DNA of 38,353 nucleotides from Streptomyces sp. DH24 (GCF_029813775.1 NZ_JARVKW010000059.1:1-38353); one strand, 5' to 3'. Counted from the stretch's first letter, positions 8,521 through 16,396 are shown. Made by a program: numbers and translations. Notes: generated by a model not told the origin, from the sequence alone.

Positions 8521-9078
8521 CTGCCTGCGCACCGTCTCCCAGACCTCCCCGGCCGGGTCGCCATACCGGAACAACAGCGCGGCACGTTTTCCCCGCTGGA
8601 GCACTTCAACACGGCGCCGGCCGACACCGTGCGAGGCGTTCTCCTCTCCTGCCTCTCCAGCGTGAGCTGGGCCGACCGCATCGTGGCCCACCGCCCGTAC
8701 CCCGACCTGGGCGCCCTGCTCGCCGCCGCGGACGAGGCGGCCTACGACCTGGGCCCGGCGGATCTCGCGGAGGCGCTGGCCGCCGAGTCGCTGCCCGCGC
8801 TTCCGGCCGACACCTACGCCGCGGCGCACACTGCCCTGAGCGCCGCGCACGCCGCCTACGAGGCCAGATTCGGACACGTGTTCGTCATTTACCTCGGCGA
8901 CACGCCCGTCGGCGAAATACTGGACCGGGTCCTGGAAGGCATCCGGTCACGATTGGCAAACGATCCGGAGGAGGAGCGGATCGTGGCGGCGGACCAACTC
9001 CGCAGGCTGGCCAAGAAACGCCTCCTGGACGCCGCGTGGGGCGCAAGGGGCCGGGACGGCGCGGCACCCGGCGGATAA
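8521..9078 (+). CDS. OHCU-decarboxylase-like protein, probably catalytically inactive; putative CTG start
   Basis: It resembles 2-oxo-4-hydroxy-4-carboxy-5-ureidoimidazoline decarboxylase, the last enzyme of urate breakdown. Seen are the opening LEHFNTAPADTVRGVLLSCL with a following Trp, and the C-terminal AAYEARFGHVFVIYL, EILDRVLEGIRSRLANDP and RRLAKKRL. The segment that normally holds the catalytic His (HPxLG) and the following Glu is replaced and shortened (ALAAESLPALPADTY). The only standard in-frame start, GTG 8629, lies after the FNTAP motif and has no ribosome-binding site. CTG 8521 has GAGGA six bases upstream, and a stop closes the frame at 8455, so I annotate CTG (185 aa). It precedes sdhC by about 190 bp; no other purine-catabolism gene is near. 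A non-enzymatic role is inference. Confidence 0.68.
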   Translation: MPAHRLPDLPGRVAIPEQQRGTFSPLEHFNTAPADTVRGVLLSCLSSVSWADRIVAHRPYPDLGALLAAADEAAYDLGPADLAEALAAESLPALPADTYAAAHTALSAAHAAYEARFGHVFVIYLGDTPVGEILDRVLEGIRSRLANDPEEERIVAADQLRRLAKKRLLDAAWGARGRDGAAPGG

Positions 9079-9176
9079 CGGGGCAGACCGCCACGGAAGC
9101 CGTACACGGTAACCCGAACGCGTGCCACATTGATCACACCGGCAGGCCCCCCGTAAGCCCGGCGGCGGCACATGGC

Positions 9177-9182
9177 TACGAT
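9177..9182 (+). promoter_or_regulatory. Possible -10 element of the sdh operon
   Basis: TACGAT lies 87 nt before the sdhC start in the only sizeable gap upstream of the operon. There is no obvious -35 at 17-18 bp, so the call is tentative. Confidence 0.25.
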
Positions 9183-9269
9183 GCTGGGGGCCGGTGGACC
9201 GTACCCGGCCGGGCCCGACCGACACAGAAGCCGGCGCGGCCCCAATCCCCGCTCCCGGAGGAAACTTCC

Positions 9270-9650
9270 GTGCCGGCTGGAACGCTGTACCGCGGCCGGG
9301 AAGGAATGTGGTCCTGGGTGGCTCACCGAGTCACCGGCGTCCTCATCTTCTTCTTCCTGTTCGTCCACGTCCTGGACACCGCTCTCGTCCGTGTCTCTCC
9401 CGAGGCCTACGACAAGGTCGTGGCCACGTACAAGACGCCGATCGTCGCGCTGCTGGAGTACGGCCTCGTCGCCGCCATCCTCTTCCACGCGCTCAACGGT
9501 CTGCGTGTCATCGCCGTCGACTTCTGGTCGAAGGGCTCGCGCTACCAGAAGCAGATGCTCTGGTCCGTCGTCGGCCTGTGGGCCGTGCTGATGCTCGGGG
9601 CGATCTACCCCGTCCTCGGCCACGCCGCTCGTGAACTCTTCGGGAGCTGA
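9270..9650 (+). CDS. sdhC: Succinate dehydrogenase cytochrome b556 subunit
   Basis: 126 residues from GTG 9270, placed by GGAGGAAA ending 5 nt before it. The product is a three-helix membrane anchor: GVLIFFFLFVHVLDTALV, then VALLEYGLVAAILFHALNGL, then a third helix QMLWSVVGLWAVLMLGAIYP. The motifs SWVAHRVTG near the start and HALNGLR in helix two are family signatures; the latter His is the expected haem ligand. With SdhD it anchors the succinate:menaquinone oxidoreductase (complex II) and forms the quinone site. It is the first gene of sdhCDAB, with 5 nt to sdhD. Confidence 0.95.
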   Translation: MPAGTLYRGREGMWSWVAHRVTGVLIFFFLFVHVLDTALVRVSPEAYDKVVATYKTPIVALLEYGLVAAILFHALNGLRVIAVDFWSKGSRYQKQMLWSVVGLWAVLMLGAIYPVLGHAARELFGS

Positions 9651-9655
9651 CGTCC

Positions 9656-10144
9656 ATGTCCACTGAGTCCACTGAAACCACTACCGCCGGTGTCGGTCCC
9701 GTGGAGGGCGCCTCCCTCTACAGCGTCGACAACCCCGCACCCCTCATCGAGGCCCCGCGCAAGCGCACCACGAAGACGCCGAAGTCCACCCGCGGCAACT
9801 TCGAGCTGTACGGCTGGCTGTTCATGCGCCTGTCCGGCGTGGTGCTGGTCGTCCTGGTCATCGGCCACCTGCTGATCCAGCTCGTGCTGGACGGCGGCGT
9901 GTCGAAGATCGGCTTCGCCTTCGTGGCCGGCCGCTGGGCGTCCCCCTTCTGGCAGGTCTGGGACCTGCTCATGCTGTGGCTCGCGATGCTGCACGGCACC
10001 ATCGGCCTGCGCACGGTCATCAACGACTACGCGGAGCGCGCGAACACCCGGCTGTGGCTCAAGGGCCTGCTCTACACCGCCACGGTGTTCACCATCCTGC
10101 TGGGCACGCTGGTGATCTTCACCTTCGACCCGAACATCCGCTAG
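9656..10144 (+). CDS. sdhD: Succinate dehydrogenase hydrophobic anchor subunit
   Basis: 162 residues from ATG 9656, with GGGAGC 8 nt upstream. A hydrophilic, Thr-rich cytoplasmic N-terminus of about 50 residues, longer than in enterobacterial SdhD, leads into three membrane helices: LSGVVLVVLVIGHLLIQLVL, FWQVWDLLMLWLAMLHGTIG and LLYTATVFTILLGTLVIFTF. The His residues in helices one (IGHLL) and two (MLHGT) are candidate haem ligands. It pairs with SdhC to anchor SdhAB to the membrane. A 19-nt gap separates it from sdhA, which belongs to the same transcript. Confidence 0.95.
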   Translation: MSTESTETTTAGVGPVEGASLYSVDNPAPLIEAPRKRTTKTPKSTRGNFELYGWLFMRLSGVVLVVLVIGHLLIQLVLDGGVSKIGFAFVAGRWASPFWQVWDLLMLWLAMLHGTIGLRTVINDYAERANTRLWLKGLLYTATVFTILLGTLVIFTFDPNIR

Positions 10145-10163
10145 GCACGGGGCTGCGAGAATC

Positions 10164-11918
10164 ATGAAGATCCACAAGTACGACACCGTCATCGTCGGCG
10201 CCGGTGGCGCCGGTATGCGCGCCGCCATCGAGTCGACGAAGCGCAGCCGCACCGCCGTGCTGACCAAGCTCTACCCCACCCGCTCCCACACGGGCGCCGC
10301 GCAGGGCGGCATGGCCGCCGCGCTCGCCAACGTGGAGGAGGACAACTGGGAGTGGCACACCTTCGACACGGTCAAGGGCGGTGACTACCTGGTCGACCAG
10401 GACGCCGCCGAGATCCTGGCGAAGGAGGCCATCGACTCCGTCCTCGACCTGGAGAAGATGGGCCTGCCGTTCAACCGGACCCCGAACGGCACCATCGACC
10501 AGCGCCGCTTCGGCGGTCACTCCCGCAACCACGGCGAGGCGCCGGTCCGCCGGTCCTGCTACGCGGCCGACCGCACCGGCCACATGATCCTCCAGACGCT
10601 GTACCAGAACTGCGTCAAGGAGGGCGTGGAGTTCTTCAACGAGTTCTACGTCCTGGACCAGCTGATCACCGAGGTCGACGGCGTCAAGAAGTCGGCCGGT
10701 GTCGTGGCGTACGAGCTGGCGACCGGCGAGATCCACGTCTTCCAGGCGAAGGCCGTGATCTACGCGTCCGGCGGCTGCGGCAAGTTCTTCAAGGTGACGT
10801 CCAACGCGCACACGCTGACCGGTGACGGCCAGGCCGCCGTCTACCGCCGGGGCATCCCGCTGGAGGACATGGAGTTCTTCCAGTTCCACCCGACCGGCAT
10901 CTGGCGCATGGGCATCCTGCTGACGGAGGGCGCCCGCGGTGAGGGCGGCATCCTCCGCAACAAGGACGGCGAGCGCTTCATGGAGAAGTACGCGCCGGTC
11001 ATGAAGGACCTCGCGTCCCGTGACGTCGTCTCCCGGTCCATCTACACGGAGATCCGCGAGGGCCGCGGCTGCGGTCCCGAGGGCGACCACGTCTTCCTGG
11101 ACCTGACCCACCTGCCGCCGGAGCAGCTGGACGCCAAGCTCCCGGACATCACCGAGTTCGCGCGGACCTACCTGGGCATCGAGCCGTACACGGACCCGAT
11201 CCCGATCCAGCCCACCGCGCACTACGCGATGGGCGGCATCCCGACCAACGTCGAGGGTGAGGTCCTGGCGGACAACACCACCGTCGTGCCGGGTCTGTAC
11301 GCCGCCGGTGAGGTCGCCTGCGTGTCCGTGCACGGCGCCAACCGGCTCGGCACCAACTCGCTGCTGGACATCAACGTGTTCGGCAAGCGCGCGGGCATCG
11401 CCGCCGCCGAGTACTCCCAGGGCGCGGACTTCGTGGAGCTGCCCGAGGCCCCCGAGTCCTTCGTGCTGGAGCAGATCGAGCGGCTGCGCTCGTCCACCGG
11501 CAACGAGCGGGTGGCCACCCTGCGGCGCGAGCTGCAGGAGACCATGGACGCCAACGTGATGGTGTTCCGCACCGAGCAGACCATCAAGACGGCGGTCGAG
11601 AAGATCGCCGAGCTGCGCGAGCGGTACAAGAACGTGGCGATCCAGGACAAGGGCAAGCGGTTCAACACGGACCTCCTGGAGGCCATCGAGCTGGGCAACC
11701 TGCTCGACCTGGCCGAGGTCATGGCGGTCTCCGCGCTGGCCCGCAAGGAGTCCCGCGGCGGCCACTACCGCGAGGACTACCCGAACCGCGACGACGTCAA
11801 CTTCATGCGCCACACCATGGCGTACCGCGAGGTGGGCGACGACGGCACCGAGACCGTCCGACTCGACTACAAGCCGGTCGTCCAGACCCGCTACCAGCCG
11901 ATGGAGCGTAAGTACTGA
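10164..11918 (+). CDS. sdhA: Succinate dehydrogenase flavoprotein subunit
   Basis: 584 residues, normal family length. The N-terminal dinucleotide-binding motif is VIVGAGGAGMRAA. RSHTGAAQGGMAAAL follows, with His42 the expected covalent FAD attachment site. The capping domain and active-site motifs are present (QFHPTGIWRMGILLTEGARG, and HYAMGGIPTN near residue 355), as is the late flavin-binding VSVHGANRLGTNSLLD. The C-terminal helical domain ends KPVVQTRYQP. The enzyme oxidises succinate to fumarate in the TCA cycle and passes electrons to SdhB. Its TGA overlaps the sdhB ATG by one base (TGATG), indicating translational coupling. Confidence 0.97.
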   Translation: MKIHKYDTVIVGAGGAGMRAAIESTKRSRTAVLTKLYPTRSHTGAAQGGMAAALANVEEDNWEWHTFDTVKGGDYLVDQDAAEILAKEAIDSVLDLEKMGLPFNRTPNGTIDQRRFGGHSRNHGEAPVRRSCYAADRTGHMILQTLYQNCVKEGVEFFNEFYVLDQLITEVDGVKKSAGVVAYELATGEIHVFQAKAVIYASGGCGKFFKVTSNAHTLTGDGQAAVYRRGIPLEDMEFFQFHPTGIWRMGILLTEGARGEGGILRNKDGERFMEKYAPVMKDLASRDVVSRSIYTEIREGRGCGPEGDHVFLDLTHLPPEQLDAKLPDITEFARTYLGIEPYTDPIPIQPTAHYAMGGIPTNVEGEVLADNTTVVPGLYAAGEVACVSVHGANRLGTNSLLDINVFGKRAGIAAAEYSQGADFVELPEAPESFVLEQIERLRSSTGNERVATLRRELQETMDANVMVFRTEQTIKTAVEKIAELRERYKNVAIQDKGKRFNTDLLEAIELGNLLDLAEVMAVSALARKESRGGHYREDYPNRDDVNFMRHTMAYREVGDDGTETVRLDYKPVVQTRYQPMERKY

Positions 11919-12688
11919 TGGCAACCCCTGTTCTGGACAAGGCCGACACCCCGGACTCGGCGTCCGCGGCCTCGCCGTACATCACCGTCACCTTCCGGGT
12001 CCGCCGCTTCAACCCGGAGGTCTCGGCGGAGGCGTCCTGGGAAGACTTCCAGCTGGAGATCGACCCCAAGGAGCGCGTCCTCGACGGTCTCCACAAGATC
12101 AAGTGGGACCTGGACGGCTCGCTGACCTTCCGCCGCTCCTGCGCCCACGGCATCTGCGGTTCGGACGCCATGCGGATCAACGGCAAGAACCGCCTGGCGT
12201 GCAAGACGCTGATCAAGGACATCAACCCGGAGAAGCCGATCACGGTCGAGCCCATCAAGGGCCTGACGGTCCTGAAGGACCTCGTGGTCGACATGGAGCC
12301 GTTCTTCCAGGCGTACCGGGACGTGATGCCCTTCCTGATCACGAAGGACACGAACGAGCCCACGCGCGAGCGGCTGCAGTCCGCCGAGGACCGCGAGCGC
12401 TTCGACGACACGACGAAGTGCATCCTGTGCGCCGCGTGCACGTCCTCGTGCCCGGTGTTCTGGAACGACGGGCAGTACTTCGGCCCGGCGGCCATCGTCA
12501 ACGCGCACCGGTTCATCTTCGACTCGCGTGACGAGGCCGGCGAGCAGCGCCTGGAGATCCTCAACGACCGCGACGGCGTGTGGCGCTGCCGCACGACCTT
12601 CAACTGCACGGACGCCTGCCCGCGCGGTATCGAGGTCACGAAGGCGATCGCGGAGGTGAAGCGGGCGCTCATCACGCGCCGCTTCTGA
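11918..12688 (+). CDS. sdhB: Succinate dehydrogenase iron-sulfur subunit
   Basis: 256 residues. All three electron-relay clusters can be read. For [2Fe-2S] the ligands are Cys75, Cys80 and Cys95 with Asp83 in the CGSD position, as in many SdhB proteins. For [4Fe-4S] they are Cys168, Cys171, Cys174 and Cys234. For [3Fe-4S] they are Cys178, Cys224 and Cys230. The ferredoxin-like N-terminal domain runs to about residue 110; the helical domain carries CILCAACTSSCP and FNCTDACPRGIEVTKAI. It links SdhA to the quinone site formed by SdhCD. It is the last gene of the operon and is followed at once by a strong terminator. Confidence 0.97.
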   Translation: MATPVLDKADTPDSASAASPYITVTFRVRRFNPEVSAEASWEDFQLEIDPKERVLDGLHKIKWDLDGSLTFRRSCAHGICGSDAMRINGKNRLACKTLIKDINPEKPITVEPIKGLTVLKDLVVDMEPFFQAYRDVMPFLITKDTNEPTRERLQSAEDRERFDDTTKCILCAACTSSCPVFWNDGQYFGPAAIVNAHRFIFDSRDEAGEQRLEILNDRDGVWRCRTTFNCTDACPRGIEVTKAIAEVKRALITRRF

Positions 12689-12709
12689 TCTGCTCGTCCA
12701 CTCTCCGTC

Positions 12710-12744
12710 CGGGGGCCCCGCCTGTTCACCAGGCGGGGCCCCCG
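12710..12744 (+). terminator. Intrinsic terminator of sdhCDAB
   Basis: A perfect 15-bp G+C-rich stem (12710-12724 with 12730-12744) encloses the 5-nt loop ttcac and is followed by gcgtttt. It lies 21 nt after the sdhB stop. Confidence 0.92.
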
Positions 12745-12791
12745 GCGTTTTCCCGGCACGGGAAATCACGGGCGCCGGGAGATCATCGGCC

Positions 12792-12797
12792 TATTCT
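12792..12797 (+). promoter_or_regulatory. -10 element for a leaderless VOC gene
   Basis: TATTCT ends 6 nt before the ATG at 12804, and no Shine-Dalgarno sequence lies between. Transcription would begin at or next to the start codon. No clear -35 is seen. Confidence 0.45.
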
Positions 12798-12803
12798 GAC
12801 GGT

Positions 12804-13214
12804 ATGTCAGATGAGGAGTCGTACGAACTGCTCGGGTTCGACAACGTGCTGCTGCCCGTCGGGGACCTCGGCCGGGCCGTGGAGTTCTACGAGCGGGCCG
12901 GGTTCCCGGTGGCCTTCCGGCTGGACGAGGCCGGGATCGCGCAGCTCAAGGTCGGCGGCGAGACGCCCGGCGTCCTGCTGCGCGTCGAGGACGAGTTCGG
13001 GCACCGCCCGCCGCCGTGGCCCGCCACGCGCGTGTGGCTCGAGGTGCCCGACGCCCGGGCGGCGTGCCGCGCGATGCGCGCGGCGGGCATCGTGCCGCTG
13101 GACGAACCGTTCCCCACCGCCACCGGCTGGACCGTCGAGATCGCCGACCCGTGGGGGAACGTCGTCGGCTTCACGGACTACACGCGACGGCCGGAGCTCG
13201 GGCGGCGACCGTAA
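12804..13214 (+). CDS. VOC-superfamily (glyoxalase/bleomycin-resistance-like) protein
   Basis: 136 residues, the usual size for a single-chain VOC protein with two beta-alpha-beta-beta-beta modules. Module one begins GFDNVLLPVGDLGRAVEFYE; module two contains TRVWLEVPDARAACRAMRAAG and ends in the characteristic TVEIADPWGNVVGFTDY. The metal-binding Glu of module two is plausible (VEIADP), but position one of module one is Asn rather than His (FDNVLL). Metal-dependent chemistry is therefore uncertain, and a binding or resistance role is equally possible. It is monocistronic between the sdh terminator and the double-operator promoter. The substrate is unknown. Confidence 0.88.
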   Translation: MSDEESYELLGFDNVLLPVGDLGRAVEFYERAGFPVAFRLDEAGIAQLKVGGETPGVLLRVEDEFGHRPPPWPATRVWLEVPDARAACRAMRAAGIVPLDEPFPTATGWTVEIADPWGNVVGFTDYTRRPELGRRP

Positions 13215-13235
13215 CCCAGCCCACACCCGCGCCTG

Positions 13236-13295
13236 TTGAACGTGTTCAAAAACAGGTCTACAGTCATCCTCGACAGCGTTTTTGAACGTGTTCAA
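13236..13295 (+). promoter_or_regulatory. Promoter bracketed by two identical palindromic operators
   Basis: TTGAACGTGTTCAA occurs at 13236-13249 and again at 13282-13295, 46 bp apart. The first copy includes a -35 hexamer (TTGAAC, 13236-13241) spaced exactly 17 bp from a -10 hexamer (TACAGT, 13259-13264). The second lies just downstream of the expected transcription start near 13271. Each fits the form TNNAACNNGTTNNA reported for KstR-class TetR repressors. The operon's third gene encodes a TetR protein, so autoregulation is the simplest reading. Confidence 0.85.
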
Positions 13296-13310
13296 GAGAG
13301 GGTGGGGGCC

Positions 13311-13718
13311 ATGGACCGCACAGTCATCGCCTACGTCATCTACCTCGCGGTCAGCATCGCGCTGACCGTCTGGGTGGCCCGGACGCTCAGTCACCACGGG
13401 CGGGTCTTCCTGGCCGACGTGCTGCGGGGCAACGAGAAGCTCGCCGACGCCGTCAACCACCTCCTGGTGGTCGGCTTCTACCTCGTCAACCTCGGCTTCG
13501 TCGCGCTCTACCTGAGCGACGACGGGACCGTCGCCGACACCCGGGGCGTCTTCGAGGCCCTGTCGACCAAGGTCGGCGTGGTCCTGCTGGTGCTCGGCGT
13601 CATGCACCTGGGCAACGTGTACGTCCTGAACCGCATCCGGCGGCGCGGAGCCATGGAGCGCGAGCAGGTGCCGCCGGTCGCGCCCCAGGACTGGGTCGCC
13701 CCGGCCGCGGGAGCGTGA
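13311..13718 (+). CDS. Small integral membrane protein, first gene of TetR-regulated operon
   Basis: 135 residues from ATG 13311, preceded by GAGAGGGTGGGGG. The frame is open upstream to a TTG at 13236, but that lies in the operator/promoter and is rejected. Three hydrophobic helices are visible, at about residues 4-22 (VIAYVIYLAVSIALTVWVA), 43-62 (NHLLVVGFYLVNLGFVALYL) and 82-102 (KVGVVLLVLGVMHLGNVYVL). A basic loop (NRIRRRG) and a Pro-rich cytoplasmic tail follow. His and Asn residues inside helices two and three (VMHLGN) could bind a cofactor, but this is speculative. I do not recognise a named family. The TGA overlaps the GTG of the next gene. Confidence 0.85.
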   Translation: MDRTVIAYVIYLAVSIALTVWVARTLSHHGRVFLADVLRGNEKLADAVNHLLVVGFYLVNLGFVALYLSDDGTVADTRGVFEALSTKVGVVLLVLGVMHLGNVYVLNRIRRRGAMEREQVPPVAPQDWVAPAAGA

Positions 13719-14251
13719 GCGCCGTGCCGGACACGGGGGACCGGCGCGCCGTGCCGGTCGGGACGGACCGGGGCGCCGCGCGCGTCCCGGTCCGCGGGCT
13801 CACCGTGCTCTACGACGCCGAGTGCTCCCTGTGCGCGTACCTGCGCGACTGGCTGAGCCGCCAGGCCCAACTCGTGCCGCTGGAGCTCGTGCCGGCCGGC
13901 TCCGAGGACGCCCGGCGGCGCTTCCCGGGCCTGGACCACCGGGCCACCCTCGACGAGATCACCGTCGTCGGCGACACCGGCCAGGTCTACCGGGGTGCCG
14001 CCGCCTGGGTCGTCACCCTGTGGGCGTTGCGCGAGCACCGCCCGCTCGCCCACCGTCTGAGCACCCCGGCCGGCACCAGGCTCGCCAGGGGCGCGGTGCT
14101 GGCCGCCGCCAGGTGGCGCGGCGGGCAGGGGGGCGGGCGGGTCCACCGGCGGGCCGACGGCTGGGTGTACGCCCCGGACCGGGGCTGGGCGTACGACCCG
14201 TCGGCCTGTGACGCCGGTGGCTGCGGCCCGCACCGGGCCACCTCCTCCTGA
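13715..14251 (+). CDS. DCC-family (DUF393) thiol-disulfide oxidoreductase-like protein
   Basis: 178 residues from GTG 13715, overlapping the previous stop by 4 nt (GTGA). The DUF393/DCC core starts at about residue 28: GLTVLYDAECSLCAYLRDWL, with a CxxC pair at Cys37 and Cys40 replacing the common DxDCPLC arrangement. A thioredoxin-like fold follows (VPLELVPAG and DEITVVGDTGQVYRGAAAW). The chain is longer than usual, with a basic, Gly-rich C-terminal extension holding a second cysteine pair (CDAGGC). It lies in the operon with a small membrane protein and a TetR regulator, suggesting a redox task at the membrane, but the substrate is unknown. Confidence 0.87.
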   Translation: MSAVPDTGDRRAVPVGTDRGAARVPVRGLTVLYDAECSLCAYLRDWLSRQAQLVPLELVPAGSEDARRRFPGLDHRATLDEITVVGDTGQVYRGAAAWVVTLWALREHRPLAHRLSTPAGTRLARGAVLAAARWRGGQGGGRVHRRADGWVYAPDRGWAYDPSACDAGGCGPHRATSS

Positions 14252-14254
14252 CGT

Positions 14255-14260
14255 TAGGCT
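14255..14260 (+). promoter_or_regulatory. -10 element for leaderless TetR gene
   Basis: TAGGCT ends 8 nt before the GTG at 14269 and no ribosome-binding site lies between. This would give the regulator its own leaderless promoter in addition to read-through from the upstream operon. Confidence 0.45.
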
Positions 14261-14268
14261 CTGTTCCC

Positions 14269-15000
14269 GTGCCCGCGAAGAACGACGGCCCCGACGGCGC
14301 CGCCCCGCCCAGCAAGTCCGAGCAGACCCGCGCCCTGATCCTGGAGACGGCCATGCGGCTGTTCCAGGAACGCGGTTACGACCGGACCACGATGCGGGCC
14401 ATCGCCCAGGAGGCCGGGGTCTCCGTCGGCAACGCCTACTACTACTTCGCGGGCAAGGAACACCTGATCCAGGGCTTCTACGACCGGATCGCCACCGACC
14501 ACCGGGCGGCGGTCCGGGAGGTCCTGGACCGGGAGACCGACCTGGAGGCCCGGCTCGCGGGCGTGCTGAAGGCGTGGCTGGACGTCGCCACGCCGTACCA
14601 CGAGTTCGCGGTGCAGTTCTTCAAGAACGCGGCCGACCCGGACAGCCCGCTCAGCCCGTTCTCCCCGGAGTCGCAGCACGCGCGCGAGGAGGTCATCGGC
14701 ATCCACCGCGAGGTGCTGGCCGGGTCGAGGACGAAGGTGCCGGAGGAACTGCGGGACGTCCTGCCCGAGTTGATGTGGCTGTCCCAGATGGGGCTCGTCC
14801 TGTACTGGATCTTCGACCGGACCGAGGGGCGCGAGCGCAGCTACCGGCTCGCCGAGCGCGGCGCCCGGCTCACCGCGCGCGGTGTCGCGCTGGCCCGTTT
14901 CCGGGTGTTGCGCCCGCTGGTGCGGGACGTGCACGAGCTGTTCCGGGACTTCCTGCCGGGGATGACGAAGGCACTGCCCGACCCCGGCAAGAAGTCCTGA
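14269..15000 (+). CDS. TetR-family transcriptional regulator
   Basis: 243 residues. The N-terminal helix-turn-helix domain spans about residues 17-65 (TRALILETAMRLFQERGYDR, TMRAIAQEAGVSVGNAYYYF, GKEHLIQGFY), a close match to the TetR_N consensus. The C-terminal ligand domain is wholly helical and larger than average, and nothing in it identifies the ligand. It is third in the operon driven from 13236, whose promoter carries two copies of a TetR-sized palindrome, so it probably represses its own operon. An overlapping -10 hexamer suggests extra, leaderless expression. Confidence 0.93.
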   Translation: MPAKNDGPDGAAPPSKSEQTRALILETAMRLFQERGYDRTTMRAIAQEAGVSVGNAYYYFAGKEHLIQGFYDRIATDHRAAVREVLDRETDLEARLAGVLKAWLDVATPYHEFAVQFFKNAADPDSPLSPFSPESQHAREEVIGIHREVLAGSRTKVPEELRDVLPELMWLSQMGLVLYWIFDRTEGRERSYRLAERGARLTARGVALARFRVLRPLVRDVHELFRDFLPGMTKALPDPGKKS

Positions 15001-15035
15001 CGACGGCCGCCGTCGGGGCCCGGCGGTGCCGCCGG

Positions 15036-15057
15036 ACGCATGCCGTGAGGCGTGCGT
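15036..15057. terminator. Possible bidirectional terminator between convergent genes
   Basis: An inverted repeat of 9 bp with one G-U-type mismatch (15036-15044 with 15049-15057) and a 4-nt loop lies in the 58-bp gap between the TetR stop and the phosphoesterase stop. A shorter GC hairpin lies just before it. There is no T-run. Confidence 0.45.
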
Positions 15058-15058
15058 G

Positions 15059-16375
15059 TCAGGCCTGGCGTGATGCCAGTTCGATCACCGTGATGTCCGA
15101 CGGCGCCCCCACGCGGGTCGGCGGGCCCCACGCGCCCGCGCCCCGGCTGACGTACAGCTGGGTGTCGCCGTAGCGTTCCAGGCCCGCGAGGGTCGGGTTG
15201 GCGGCGGAGGCGACGAGGTTGCCGGGCCAGAGCTGGCCGCCGTGGGTGTGGCCGGACAGCTGGAGGTCGACGCCGTGCTCGACGGCCTCGTGGATCTGGA
15301 CCGGCTGGTGGGCGAGCAGCACGCACGCGCGTGCCGGGTCCCGGTCGCCGAGGGCCCTGGCGTAGTCCGGGCCCTGGCCCTCTGCCTCGCCGCGTACGTC
15401 GTTCACGCCGGCCAGGTCGAAGTGCGCCAGCTCGCGGCGGGCGTTCTCCAGGGGCCGCAGCCCCAGGCGGCGCACCTGCTCGACCCACGCCTCGGCGCCG
15501 GAGAAGTACTCGTGGTTGCCGGTCACGAAGTACGCGCCGTGCCGCGCCCTCAGCTGGGCGAGGGGGGCCACCGCGGGGGCGAGGTCCTCGACCGTGCCGT
15601 CCACCAGGTCGCCGACGACGGCGATCAGGTCGGGCTGCGTGGCGTTGATCGTGTCGACGACCTTCTGCGCGAACGACCGGCCGAGCACCGGGCCGAGGTG
15701 GACGTCGCTGACCACCGCGATGCGGTAACCGTGCGCCGCGCGCGGCAGCTTGGCCAGCGGGACGGTCACCCGCTTCACCTTCGGGCCGCGCAGCACGCCG
15801 TAGGTGCCGTGGCCCACGGTGGCGACGGCCGCGGCCGCCGCCGCGCCGCCGACCACCCGGGAGACGAACAGCCGCCGGGAGGGCACGGCGAGGGGCCGGG
15901 AGGCGCCGGTGCCGTCCGCCGGTCCGGCCGCGGGCTCGGGCTCGGCGGGCGCCGGGGCGTCGGCGTCCGCCGCGCCCGAGCCCGCGGAACCCGGCGCGCC
16001 CGCCGCCGCGGGCACCGGCGCCTGCGCCCGGGGCTGCGGCTGGGCCGCGGACGCGCGCCGTTCCAGGAAGCGCCGCAGCAGCGGTCGGACGAGCTCGCCC
16101 GCCAGCACCGCCAGCAGCAGGTAGACCGACAGGGCCAGCCACAGGAAGCCGGGCCAGGCGAGCACCCGCTGGAGCCAGAACGGCGCGCCGGCACGCTCGG
16201 CGACGAGCGCCGTGACGGCGAGGGCCCAGCCGCCCGCGACCAGCACCGCGCCGGTCCGGCGCACCCAGCCCGGACCGCGGGTGGTGTCGCGGAACAGGCG
16301 CCGCCAGACGTACCAGTTGGCGGCCGCCACGGCGCCCAGTGCCAGCAGTGCGACGAGCACGAAGACGATGACCAC
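15059..16375 (-). CDS. Membrane-bound calcineurin-like metallophosphoesterase
   Basis: 438 residues from GTG 16375 (GAGGGG 11 nt upstream). The N-terminal third carries hydrophobic helices at about residues 1-20, 40-58 and 70-92, then a long Ala/Pro/Glu-rich linker (about 105-165). Another hydrophobic stretch (FVSRVVGGAAAAAAVATVG) resembles a signal anchor. The C-terminal catalytic domain holds the full metal-ligand series: SDVHLG, GDLVDG, GNHEY, LAHQP and GHTHGGQ. The YkuE/TMEM86-like arrangement suggests a phospholipid or lipid-linked phosphate substrate outside the membrane, but this is inference. It is convergent with the TetR gene and follows the SCO4848-like gene by 21 nt, so the two probably form an operon. 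Confidence 0.9.
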   Translation of the reverse strand: MVIVFVLVALLALGAVAAANWYVWRRLFRDTTRGPGWVRRTGAVLVAGGWALAVTALVAERAGAPFWLQRVLAWPGFLWLALSVYLLLAVLAGELVRPLLRRFLERRASAAQPQPRAQAPVPAAAGAPGSAGSGAADADAPAPAEPEPAAGPADGTGASRPLAVPSRRLFVSRVVGGAAAAAAVATVGHGTYGVLRGPKVKRVTVPLAKLPRAAHGYRIAVVSDVHLGPVLGRSFAQKVVDTINATQPDLIAVVGDLVDGTVEDLAPAVAPLAQLRARHGAYFVTGNHEYFSGAEAWVEQVRRLGLRPLENARRELAHFDLAGVNDVRGEAEGQGPDYARALGDRDPARACVLLAHQPVQIHEAVEHGVDLQLSGHTHGGQLWPGNLVASAANPTLAGLERYGDTQLYVSRGAGAWGPPTRVGAPSDITVIELASRQA

Positions 16376-16396
16376 GCTGGTGTGTCCCCTCAGCCG

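Noticed and set aside
13236..13310. Start of the membrane protein at TTG 13236
   Set aside because: That codon lies in the operator and -35 element; ATG 13311 has a good ribosome-binding site and begins the hydrophobic segment.
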